In this document: positions 45,840 through 57,306 of the stretch, in pieces
How positions within the stretch are numbered: the first letter of the stretch is position 1
How the letters are laid out: the number at the start of each line of letters is the position of its first letter
NCBI GenBank assembly: GCA_947034885.2
Contig: OX344750.2
Coordinates: forward strand, 4,340,001 to 4,404,000
Direction of reading: 5' to 3'
From: Thuidium tamariscinum
Taxonomy: Eukaryota; Streptophyta; Bryopsida; Hypnales; Thuidiaceae
Length of the DNA: 64,000 nt
Translations under genes and position numbers: made by a program
The notes under the pieces: model-generated
What the model saw: the letters and a program-made list of their open reading frames with translations, nothing else
Databases searched by the model: none
What the model was told of the DNA's origin: nothing

Positions 45840-46580
45840 ATGTATGAACTTAACCTTGAAACACCGGGTCTATAACCACGGGTTTCAAGTGTCATTGTTT
45901 GTGATTCATTTTGTCGCCAATTGGTAACTAAATGTGTATGAAAATTTTCATTTTTATTTTTCAGAGATGAGGTTACATGTCTTCTGTTCTTCACAAAAAA
46001 TCTATATTTTTATGAGTAAAATTGATTTTTATAATTTTTTGAAGAAAACTTGAAGGAAAAATCATATCAAATAGAGAATTATCTCAAAAAATCCGAAAAT
46101 TTTACAATGTGTGAACATTATAGTGAAAAATATCATGGTGGAAACTAAATTTCCGTGTACTTCTAAAATTAGAATGCAATAGACATAAAAATATGTAGCC
46201 AAAGTTCAAAGTGCAATAAAATATTCAATTTTATAAATTTTTTTAAAATTCCAATTGGAGAAGAAACTAGACTAGAGGACCCCATTTCATTACTTGGGCT
46301 CAAATTCAAAAAAAATTGTCTTCAAGGAGAAATTTCAGATTTACTCAATTTCTCAAAATACATTGAAAAGGCAAATTTTGCCATCCATTTTTTATGATTT
46401 CTTCTCAACTGCATGAAACAAACATTAGTTAGACTACAAACTCAACTGGATACTCTTCAAGATACTCTTCCTAACTCAACGTGAAAGGTCATTAAAAGCA
46501 AAATGAATGAAAAAAACACTCTTGAGACCTTCAACTCTCTTTTTGAAGTCATCCCAAAGCTACAAAATGGCTCCCCAGGT
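45840..46580 (+). repeat. Direct segmental duplication, unit 1
   Basis: Matches 47250-48130 in order and orientation: GAATGCAATAGACAT near 46170 and near 47699, and CCAAAGTTCAAA near 46199 and near 47727, plus several flanking phrases. The copies are diverged by substitutions and indels. Confidence 0.6.
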
Positions 46581-47249
46581 AGTTAGGGGTTAAACATTGA
46601 ATGAAGTCCCAAAAAAATCCTTGTTATGTACTGAAATGTGAAGTTATATTTATATACAATAGTGTAAAGTTGTACTTAGATATGATAACATAGGCAATAT
46701 GAAGTATCAAAATCCAAAACATAACTTAGATATTGAAGCATAAATACTCAACTAGGAAGAGCCTCTACAAGGTTTTAATGTGTTATTGCAATTCTACAAC
46801 CAAAGGTTAAAATAGCACTAAAATACTTAGGTTTCCTTTCATCAACATCAAGAATTGATATCCAAAATAACATGATTAAATAATATATTTTATAAATTTT
46901 GATTTAATTTTGATTAATTTCAAAAAAAAATTTAGTCAAGAACTTTACTTTATTTCACTCTAAGAAACCAAAAAATTGCCAAATATAGCTTAATCTCATA
47001 CCAACAGTTGACCAAGCCCAAAGACCACTAAAATGTAGGATCTTTCTTGATTTTAGAATGAGAATCAATAACAATAGTATAAGCTTTAATTTCACAGTTA
47101 GTGAAGTTTAGGCATGTATAATTGTTATAGATTTTGACTTTAGAATCAATGACGCCTCTACATTTGGGTGGTATTAGGTCGGTAATTGGTATTGGATTAA
47201 GCTACCATAGTTAGAAAAGTGCATTAACTCCTAAAGGATGGACCTATGG

Positions 47250-48130
47250 CTTTTTATTTCAAGCCTCACTATCCATTGTTCAATTTGTTACCATTTTGCA
47301 ACTAGCTATGAATGATTTTTTATTTATTTATTTATTTATTTATTTATTTTTTCTAAGAGATGAAATTATATGTGTTCTTTACTTCACAAATTTTTGGAAT
47401 TATTTTGTAGAATTTCTTTTGAGAATTTTTGAAGAAAAAGTGAAGATAAATCACATCAAATGAAAAATGATTTTATAACATCTTAAAATTTCACCATGTG
47501 CAGTGATCTCAAAATTGGATAAATTTCACTCACTTGCTACTTAATTTCTTCATGCCCTCTATGTAAATTCCAAAAAATCTTCTCCAAATGAACATTTGGC
47601 TAAAAACCTTGAACCTATTTTGAGATCACTAACCATGTGTGTATATTACAGTAACAAACATCAAGATGTAAAATCAATTTCTCCGTCATTCTATAATTGG
47701 AATGCAATAGACATTGAAAACACATCCAAAGTTCAAATCACAATAAAATATTTAATATTATGAATTTTTTTCAAAATTCAAATTGGAATAGAAACTAGAA
47801 TAAATGACTTTCATTTTGTAAGTTGGACTTAAAATCAAAAAATGTCATTTTTCTAAAGACATTTTAGATTTAGAGCAAGGAACAACAACAACTTCCCCAA
47901 ATACACTAAAATAACATATTTTGTGATCCATTTCTTTACTCACTTCTTGTTCATGTGATGACAAACACTAGCAAGACTTCAAGACTTCAAACTCAATCAT
48001 AAACTCTTCATAAGCCTCCATGAAAGGTCAATAAGAGAAACATGAATGAAAAAATGCTTACAAGTCTTTCTACAAACGGATTCTTGTCATCCAGAAGTAA
48101 TAAAATGGCTTTGCTAGCATTTTTGGATAA
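47250..48130 (+). repeat. Direct segmental duplication, unit 2
   Basis: Second copy of the 45840-46580 segment, about 1.4 kb downstream, with a (TTTA)n microsatellite at 47319-47350 and an extra internal stretch near 47500-47640. Confidence 0.6.
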
Positions 48131-49379
48131 ACCTTGTAAAAATGAACTAGTCTCCCATGAAAATTATGCTTTTTGAAACCATGCGAATCATCTACTCAAA
48201 AAATTCAAAAATATTCGTAGGAGATCAAACTACTATTCATGACCTCCCCCTTTTTGCACAAAATTCCAATGATGAACAATTGCAATTCTATATTAAATGC
48301 AAGAATTATTTGTCATACATTGAACACTTAGTGTCTATAGCAAAGTTAATAGGTTTAAGCACCACTAGCCACGAGAGTTCCTAAACACTAAAAGGGACTT
48401 TCATTTGTATAAAAAAATTGGATTAACCCCTAAAGCCCTGACTATGTTTTCACCAAAAAATGCTCCAAAACTGCCATTTCTAATACAAGTGCAATTTTTT
48501 TTAAACACATTTTTGCCTCATGTAACCGTAGGATCTTGTAGTAAGGTGGTTTGTAAACATGTGGAAAAAATTTCAGAAATTTCCACCGTGTAGATTGCAA
48601 GATATAAGCATTTGAGTTGACAAAAATTGTTTTTTTATCCCTGCGAAAATCCGTGCAGCTGCACTTCACAAGGTCACATTTGTGTAAAAAAACTTCAAAA
48701 TGGTGGTTACTCTTTGAATTCATACTTCAATGCAAGTTGGCTACATTCTCAAAATATTTCAAACCATTTGGAATTGTACAACATATACGAAAAAATAAGT
48801 AAGTAGAAAGAAGTAAAAAATGAGCCAAAATACTAAATTGTGAACATTTTATTCATGGAATTGAAAATTTTCAATCCCAATGGTTAAGATGTTGTAATAA
48901 ACAATCTACACCTTATATTTTTATTTTTTTCCAAAAATATGAAAAATTGAATTAAATGAAGAATTTCAAACTTTTTTTGGACTGTAGAGATTCTGTAACT
49001 GGCCACAAACCACCCCAAACTCAAAATCTTCATAACTTTTGACTCATTGATCGGAATGGATTGATTCAAATCTTCCCATGTCTGTATAAACCTAAAGAAC
49101 CAATTTGAAATTTCACTTTTAAAAAAAAAGTTTTTTTGAAGAAGTTTTTTCAGCTGCCCGGTCTGCCCGACGAGTAAAGGAAACAACATATCCTGCTATA
49201 ACTTTTCAACCGAGAAGTCAAAAGTTATGAAAATTGTCAGGCCTTAAAGCTACTCCTCGGGCACACATTGTATCAAAATTTCAAAGAAAAATAAATAAAA
49301 AATACATCCGTAGTGAGCTGCCCAAAAAATTTATAATCTCAAAAAACGGGGTTCAGGGCTTTAGGGGTTAACTAACAAC

Positions 49380-49805
49380 AAAACCCTAGTCCGTCCCTTG
49401 GTCCAATTGCTTATATAAGGGAGAAACATCCATTCCCAGATGTCCCTTGCAGTGGATTGTAGACTCACTTAATTGCATCAATAGAGTTTCCTTAATGTAT
49501 TCGTCACATGCTTGATTCTAATTGGATGATGCATTTCAAGGACAAATATAAATATCTGATTGGCTCACTGCTGATTTTAGTAGGGTTTAGTTTTGGGTGC
49601 ACCTATTACACAGTTTCAATGGTTTAGGGAGCCAACACTTTGAAATTTAAAAAAAATTACATACAACATCCGAAAAATCTATTTTCTTTTTAATATTCAT
49701 GATTTTCACTCGCTTATACTAGAAAAATGTCATTTTTAGAAAAAGTTGCCTCCAACTATGCTGAATTCCTTATTTGGACGGTGTTGAGTGCTTCCACCAT
49801 AACAA
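49380..49805 (-). repeat. Dispersed repeat family R1, copy 2 (inverted)
   Basis: Inverted relative of 34004-34440 and 50280-50690: AATATTCATGATTTTCACTC near 49698 and CTATGCTGAATTCCTTATTT near 49757. With the next copy it makes an inverted pair about 470 bp apart. Confidence 0.65.
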
Positions 49806-50121
49806 CAAAAACCCAATTTCTTGGTCCGATTCCTCATATATTGCAATGAGGTGGATAAGTCCATAACGTTCAGAATAGACATGCAGCACCAGACAGGTAA
49901 GTGTTAAGTTTAGCACCCTAGAATGTTTGCACACTTTTCAAGTGGCAATGTTGTGATCAGATTTGGGTCCTGCAGAGCAACAGCTGAGGGTGCAATTGGG
50001 CATTGTGACACAAATTGCACAGATTCCAACCACACTCCCATATGCATGTGCTTCCCTTGTGGCAACTTGGAGGATGTGTGAGCCTAAATGTTGGACAATG
50101 GACAAATAAATAAATAAAAAT

Positions 50122-50126
<5 letters not shown>

Positions 50127-50155
<29 letters not shown>
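50127..50155 (+). repeat. (AT)n microsatellite
   Basis: Uninterrupted TA dinucleotides, about 14 units, between the two R1 copies. Confidence 0.9.
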
Positions 50156-50159
<4 letters not shown>

Positions 50160-50279
50160 ATGTGATTATTGGGAAGAGGGTTTACAATGGCTATGACTTG
50201 CTATGCGGAATGAGACAAGTGCACCTCCAATGCCCACCTATGCTGATACATCATGTACATCAAACCCACTCCATTTACA

Positions 50280-50690
50280 GTGGAAGCATCCAAAACCGTC
50301 CAAATAAGGAATTCAGCATACTTGGAGGTATCTTTTTTCAAAAATGATATCCTCTAGTTTTAGCGAGTGAAAATCATGAATATTAAAAAAAAAAAAGATT
50401 TTTTGGATGTTGTATGTAATTTTTTTAATTTTTCAAAGTATTGGCTCCTTAGACCATTGAAACTGTGTAATAGGTGCACCCAAAACCAAGCCCTGCTAAA
50501 ATCAACATTGAATCAATAAAATATTAATATGTATCCTTGAAATGCATCAGCCAATTAGAATCAAGCATGTGGCGAATACATTGAGGGGACTCTACTGAAG
50601 CAATTCGGTGAGTCTATAGTCCATTGCAAAGGACATGTTCGGGAATGGGTGTTTCTTCCTTAAAGAACAACCTCCCACTAGTTTTCTTTT
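50280..50690 (+). repeat. Dispersed repeat family R1, copy 3
   Basis: Same orientation as 34004-34440: AAATAAGGAATTCAGCATAC near 50302, GTGAAAATCATGAATATT near 50366 and CCATTGCAAAGGACATG near 50620. Confidence 0.65.
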
Positions 50691-51554
50691 CTTTTCAAAA
50701 TTTTGCTTGATTTGTTAGAATATAACCTTTGTTGGTTCATCCCTCCAAAAATTGGCATGTGTAATTTAGTGAGGTCAACATAGGGTACAATTGTCTAAAA
50801 ATAAAGCCTACTTCCTACCACCCATTCAAATGGATATATAGAGTGCATTGCAATCCATTGAATTCCTATACTATACTTCCCTTCAAACACAACCTATCTT
50901 TATTCCTAAAGGAAATGAACAATCAATGGAATCTTTGAAATATGTGGGAACTTGTATTAGACAAGGGAAATGAACGTATTGGATATTATCATAATCTAAG
51001 TCTAATAGTTGTACCATAGATTGATGCAAATTGTCTAATTTTTTTTGAGAAATAGGATTGTAAAATGTATGTTGTAGCCCATTATACAAGCATATATTAG
51101 TATTTTGGGTCAATTCTCTAAAGCATGCAAAATTAGATAGAAGTACATACAAATACCAAGACATAACTATATACACATGTCATGGTTGTAGTACTCTCAA
51201 ACAATGACCAACATAGCTTACATTCATTTTCACATTTTATTAGTTGGTAACCTCTTCCATCTCTAAATCTACTAATATTCTTCATGTCTTGTAAAGAGTG
51301 AAAGACTTGCTCCAAAGATTAAAGTATATTAAGTCAAAAGGAGTAGATGGCACATTTAGAAGATAGATGTCACTTGGGCCAAGTGTTGCAAGGTTACTAA
51401 TACCATATGCAATCAACATACACTTGTTTGTACATTTCATTTTCCTTGTAGGAACTAAGTGCATGGTGTTTTCAAATCCAATTTTGTACAAACAATTTTT
51501 TGCATTTTCACGGAATATTTATTACAAAAGAAAATGCATAGCCACTTTTACAAC

Positions 51555-51726
51555 CACTACAAGAGAATGGGGTCTTTTAAGTAGTGTCCTAGACATCATG
51601 TCTTTTAAGTAATGTCTTTTAATGCGTCTTTTAAGTAAAATTTTACTTAAAAGACGCTTTAAAAGACATTACTTAAAAGACATGACGTCTAGGAAACTAC
51701 TTAAAAGACCCCATTCTCTTGTAGTG
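51555..51726. mobile_element. Complete CACTA-type MITE, 172 bp
   Basis: A near-perfect foldback starting CACTACAAGAGAATGGGGTC and ending with its inverse, GACCCCATTCTCTTGTAGTG. It is flanked by AAC on both sides (51552-51554 and 51727-51729), the 3-bp duplication expected of CACTA elements. The truncated copy at 41202 belongs to the same family. No autonomous partner is visible in the window. Confidence 0.9.
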
Positions 51727-53061
51727 AACTAACATATCTATGCAATGCAAAAATTTATACATGATTTAGACTAATATTCCACATCTAAAGACCTAACAAA
51801 TGATAGTATATGTGAAATTGCACCATTTTTGTTTGCTTCATGAGTACAATGTTTTAAAAAGTTAATTTTCTTCTTTATAATATATTGAATAACTAAGAAA
51901 AACATTGACCACATATTTAAGGAAATACACTAACAATGACATGTTTGAAAGCCTATAATATAATTTCATTAATTATTATGGTGATTTCATTGCTTTATAC
52001 CATTTAAACCATTCTAATCAATCTTGTCTTCAACTTTAGATATTTATAGCTAACTCTTCATAAGTTGAAATGCAATGAAATAACTTCTCAAAGGGTGAAG
52101 AAGAAACTTAACTAAAAAAGTATTGAATGGAAAATTTGAAATCACCCTTTCTTCAAGTTCAAAATTTTAGAAGCAACTATCATTCTACCACTTTAATATT
52201 TTGCACAACTTTAGAAAACAATAACTAATGATCTACAACTCTTAAGGCCATAAAACAACTAGCCAAAGATAGAAAAACAAGAAATCTATCTAGAAAAAAT
52301 ACTATATAGGGAAATTTGAGATTATCTTTGCATTGAGATTTGATTTTTAAAGGCATTTGTTGTTCAACTACTTCAATATTGTAGTGAACTTTGGAAAATC
52401 ATAACTAATTATTTACAACTCAAAATGCTACAAAACAATTATAAAAAATAAAGGAAGAAGAAATCTATCAAGGAAAAAAATGAGATTGTGATTCTTACTG
52501 AAACTTGAATACCGGTAGCAATAGGACTTTGGACACCGCCTAGTCTTTACAAACCCTTTACATCTATTAGATTTAATCTCTCTTACATCCTCCTACTTCT
52601 TGATAGCTTTTTCTCCATTGACATGCAAATAGACAACAAACAATAACTATTAGCAAGGATTTAATCTCTAGAAAGGGAGAGAGAAAGAGCACTACAAGAA
52701 GAAAGAACCAAAAAACACATGTTCAATCCACATGGCCAATGATTGGCCATGTAGAATGGTATTTTTTTATTTAACGTCTAAGGGACCATTCAATGTCCTT
52801 CTGGAGGACAAAATGGATTTCAAAATGAGTCCTAGACTTATTTCTACTCAATAAATTTTTAAAGAATGAAAATCAAGTGTGTTTATTTTTTGAATTTTTT
52901 TTCTAGACTTTTGATTTTTACAATTCTTCAAGAGAGAAAACAAATTAAATTCAAAGTCTTTAGTACAAAAATTTTCCACAAATAGAAGTCACAAACTCAC
53001 AATCATCTAAAATTTTAGGCAAATATTCAAAAACTTTTTTTTCAATATTGAATTCTAATAT

Positions 53062-53769
53062 GGACGATTGCACAAAACACTTGTACTATTTGTTGTGTTT
53101 TTGTAATAGGACTTATGAATTTTTTGGAATACTTTAAAATTACGAAACTATTTTTATATTAAAAAATAAGTCCTATTTAGGCACTTTTAAGATGAAGTAA
53201 ACTTCTAAAGAAAATTTATAAAATAATTCTTTAAATAGGAGAATTGGAAAAGTGCCAAAATCAAGAGGAAACAAATATTTCAATTATTTAATTAATAAAA
53301 AATATAAAAAGGTAAATAATTAAATAAAATTGTCTATTTTTAGCAACTTTATAGAGATGAGATTTTACATAAAAGCTTTTTACATGTTTTGAAATGTAAG
53401 CAAAAAGAGGCTTAGTTTGTGAACTTCTACACCATATAAAGTCAGCCATTTCTAAAATTCTTCATACAAAACCTATAAGTCTATTAGAATACCATCTTCG
53501 CTCTAAATTTCAGCTTCAAATTCATTTATTTGGGTACTTAATTTGGTACTAAGAATCCCTAAATTGGCAAGTGTGACATAAAATTGGGGGTAATTTTTAA
53601 GTAGTAATTTTTTTAAATTATAAAAATTATATATGATATATAATATTCATAAGTACCTTCTTTATAAGCATCAAGTCATTTTGGATCTTGAATGCAAAAG
53701 TTATGGCCAAAACATACATCAGTATGGAAGGTGTGATACAAGATAGTACAAGTGTCTCTCACATCATCC
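53062..53769. mobile_element. Non-autonomous TIR element, 708 bp (family M4, copy D)
   Basis: Starts GGACGATTGCACAAAACACT then TGTACTATTTG, and ends with the inverted AGTACAAGTGTCTCTCACAT then CATCC. It is flanked by ATAT on both sides (53058-53061 and 53770-53773). The TIRs are more diverged than in the other copies. Confidence 0.65.
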
Positions 53770-53949
53770 ATATCTTCCAACTTGTAAGGTCAACTTCATA
53801 AAATATTTACCACATGATTACAGACAAATGAAGTATATTATCTTTCAGTTAGATTTTAAATTATTATTTTTTGCTTTATTAGGTGAATACAATGGAAATG
53901 ACAATTTCTATTGGTTTTTGACAAGATAATGGTCTAGGTTTGTTAGGTG

Positions 53950-54250
53950 TTAAGGCATTAGAGGAGATTCAGGCTTTTAGGAGACTGCAAGTTCCCACAG
54001 TCCAAAAACAAATAATTTGCTGTGGGAATGCAATTTTGCAAGAATCCTAAGTGGTTGAGAGAGTGCCACATCATTCTTTCTTTTTTTGAATTTTTTTGGT
54101 TTTTTTTTCATATTTCAAGACCACCAAATTTTTATTTTTTTTGGTAAATGTTGGGTTGCTGGCCTAACACTTTGATAGCGATCAGTAGTTTCCAGACCAG
54201 TTTCGAGAACAATCTCGAAACAGCCCTTTGAAGCCCTCAAATTCCTTCTT
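53950..54250 (+). repeat. Dispersed repeat related to 28470-28740
   Basis: Shares GAGAGAGTGCCAC(A/G)TCATT and the later AACA.CCCTTTG.AG.CCTCAAAT phrase with 28540-28735; 42115-42210 is a shorter relative. Confidence 0.55.
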
Positions 54251-55639
54251 ATCGCATTTGTAAATTTTCTCTGGACAATTTTTCTTAGTATAAAGTTATA
54301 CCCTTTTCTATGTCTCATTTTGCTCCTACTAAATTAATAATTAATTGTTACTAGTAGTAGAGCCATGATAAGATATAAGGTAACTAAATTTGTTGGGTAG
54401 GTACTTGTTCGAGTGTGTAAAACTCCCAATTATATAATTTTTAATTTCAAATGCTCTGCTAGATATAAAAGATTTTCATATGCGAACAATGCACTCTTTA
54501 TTACAAACCAATGATATACTTATTATAATTGGTCACTTGTACATGTTATTCTTGAAATAGGACTGGAAGAAGATAGACTCTCACTTCATGCCAATCTTCA
54601 CAAATGCAATTGTTTCATTGTTGTTTTATTATTGGTTTATTATTTTACTATTTCTTCTTCTTCCACTTCTTCCTATTTGATTTATTAAGGCTTTTGTTTG
54701 GGACTAAATATGAATAAATTATTAATTTATGACAATCTTAAAATAAAATAAAAAGATAAAAATGATTGTTTTCTTTGTTTTTATTTTGCTAATATTCCAC
54801 TAAAATAATAAGCCTACAACTAATGTAATAAATTCAAATTTAGTGTAAGATAACTACTCCTAATTTTGACCACTTTTAAAAATCTCAAACTCTTGATTTT
54901 TGTCAAAAAAAGTATACTAACTGGTCATAAGAGTTTATAGTCAATTTTAAAAATATCTATTTTAAGTAATTCAAAAATTCATAGTTTATTCATATTGTAT
55001 TTGAAAAATGTAATCTAACAGAAGTTAGAATCTTCTTCTAACTTTCAATAGGATCTCACAAAAAATAAATTCAATATAATAATGGAAATCATGTTGAATT
55101 GTTTCTTTGTGTGATTTAGGCCGGAGATTTAAGGTTCACTTATCTTAAGTGTAAGTTCACACTTGGTGTTTATAGTGATGTTCGCAATGTGAACCCAATC
55201 CATAAGTAGGTTCCCATGACTTCAATAACAACATTCTTTAGGCTTTAGCACCAAATGCGAACATACCTTTAATTTGTGTGGTAAACTTGTATTATCCCAC
55301 AAAGTCTACTAATACCTAGTGTAGTAAGTCTACTAGAGTAAGTGTACCATTAACCGCACACTGCATAAAACCGAACATTGATCGGACAGGAACCACATAA
55401 GAATTGAAATTGGATTGCAATTTGGGGTATGCTATGGGAATTAGTTTTCTTGCCTATGGCGTAGGCACTGCAGTACCGCACACTATGTGGTGAAGGGTTG
55501 CAAGGATATTTTTTTTAATTTTAGATTTGGTAACTTGAAGTTGAAATAACAATTGCAAGAAGAAACCTTTATGTGCATTTTTTTTGGATTTGAATCTTAA
55601 CATGGCATTTAATAATTTGTGCCAAGTTTGAGACCATAC

Positions 55640-57306
55640 AAGTTTGTGTAATATTGTGGAGAAGGATAGGAATTTTGCGTGTGCGCTGAATGGCATGTCT
55701 ACCTTAGCTAGTGGCGCAAGCAGCCATGCAGTCCCAGTAATTTACTTGCTCGCAATGAAACCCGAGAATTCACCACGGCAAGTGCTGCACGAGACGGAAG
55801 GAACGGTCATCGATTTCCGCCAGGAAAGCTTCGCGTTTCCCGAGAAAGGTCACCAATCAGGAGCCCAGCAGCTCCCAGTTGGGACGCCGAAGACCGCTTC
55901 TTTCTGATCACCAACCATCCCCGAAGATGCCTGCGCGCTACAGTGCGCAGATTTTTGTTTCGTACACATCAACGGCACCACACGACGTAACGTAGTCCCA
56001 AGCCCGAGACATGACACCCCATTAGAATACGATAGATCAGGGTAAGTTCGACCGGAAAGGACCCCGCGCCTACAGGGAGCCTCGTCGCTCTGCTACTGCT
56101 AGCCGGGACGACGTCAGTCTGGTCCGTCCATCCCTGGGTCCCTCCCTCCGTCCATCCTTGGGTCCGTCCCCTGGTCCCCACTCCCTTCGGTCACTGCAAA
56201 TCAGGCTGCAGATGCATGGTGAAGATAAGCTGAAGCTGAAGCTGGAGGTAGGACCCCGCCCCTTCCGTCCTTCCTTCCGTCCGTTCGTCCGTCCCGTCCG
56301 TAAAGAGGCGAACGGCTTCACTGACAAGTGACAATCCCCGGCCCCTCTGTCTCGTGTTTAGCCCTCATCATCATCATCAGCTTTGCGCAAAAGCAACTGG
56401 TATCTAGTTTTGCAGTGGTTTGGACCATCATCATGGTTTTCGATTCTCCACGTAATCATTCGGGTTGAATCTGCACGTGAGTCTGCGTTCGAGTCTGATG
56501 AGTCTGATGAGTCTGATGAGCCTGAAGAGTCTGGAGTCTGGAGTCTGATTCTGGGTTGGAGTCTGAGTTTTGAAGTCTGTGTGTCTGAGTTAAGTTACCA
56601 GGCTGATGCCAATGTTGGAAGCTTGAGATTTTCATTATTTTCTGCAGTCGTCGTGATCAGCTTTGGAGGGGTGGGGTGTCAGCGTCTGAAGTCTGTCTGA
56701 AGGGTGTCTGAGTGTGTGTGGAGGGGGAAACTAGACGACTGGGTTGGGGGGGTGATTTGCATCGAAAGGTGGGCCGTCAGTGGGACTCTTCCCTAGACGA
56801 TTGGTGGATTCTGTCACAGCTGATCAGGGACCATTCAGCAGTCAGGACTGGCCGGGTCATTGGTACTGATTATCTTTTCGCTCTCGAGCTCGTACCAGTA
56901 CGCAGCGGCTCATTTCATTCGTTCAGTCTCACTTGCACCCTAATTCGCTGTTCAATTCGGTTGTGTACGAGCTGGTTGCAGTGTTTATTACGAGGGTATG
57001 AGTGGTTGGAATACGTTTGGTGTGTGAGATGCAAGCTTTATTGTGGTGGTGCGCTGTATCGGAGGAGCCTGTAGACTTCGGAAGACAGTTCCCGTCGTCG
57101 GAATTTCGGGTTGGATTCAAGAGGAGGGGTTCGTTTCTGGATTACAGTGATTCAACCTCAAACGTTTTTGGTATTCTGAGTTTCTGGTGAACAGGAAAGC
57201 ATCGCTCTGGTATTGCTCATGTCGGGTTTTGTGAGAATCTACACGTGGGAGGCTCGCAACTTCGCCATTTAACAGTGAATTCACAGTCTCGGTCCCTGCT
57301 CCTGGA
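55640..57306 (+). promoter_or_regulatory. Promoter and 5' leader region of the GRAS gene
   Basis: GC rises sharply from about 55640. Features: GTCC/CCTCC-rich low-complexity stretch at 56120-56180 and again at 56260-56300, (CAT)n near 56365-56378, and repeated GAGTCTGATGA near 56490-56545. Several upstream ATGs open short frames before the GRAS start, including one at 57002-57190, so upstream ORF control is possible. No TATA box was fixed. The 55644-55907 open frame has no domain and is not called as a gene. Confidence 0.45.

Noticed and set aside
51367..51612. 81-aa open frame
   Set aside because: Its last third is translated MITE arm (51555 onward); the rest shows no family resemblance.
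55644..55907. 87-aa protein upstream of the GRAS gene
   Set aside because: No domain; it lies in the GC-rich leader/promoter region where chance open frames are expected.
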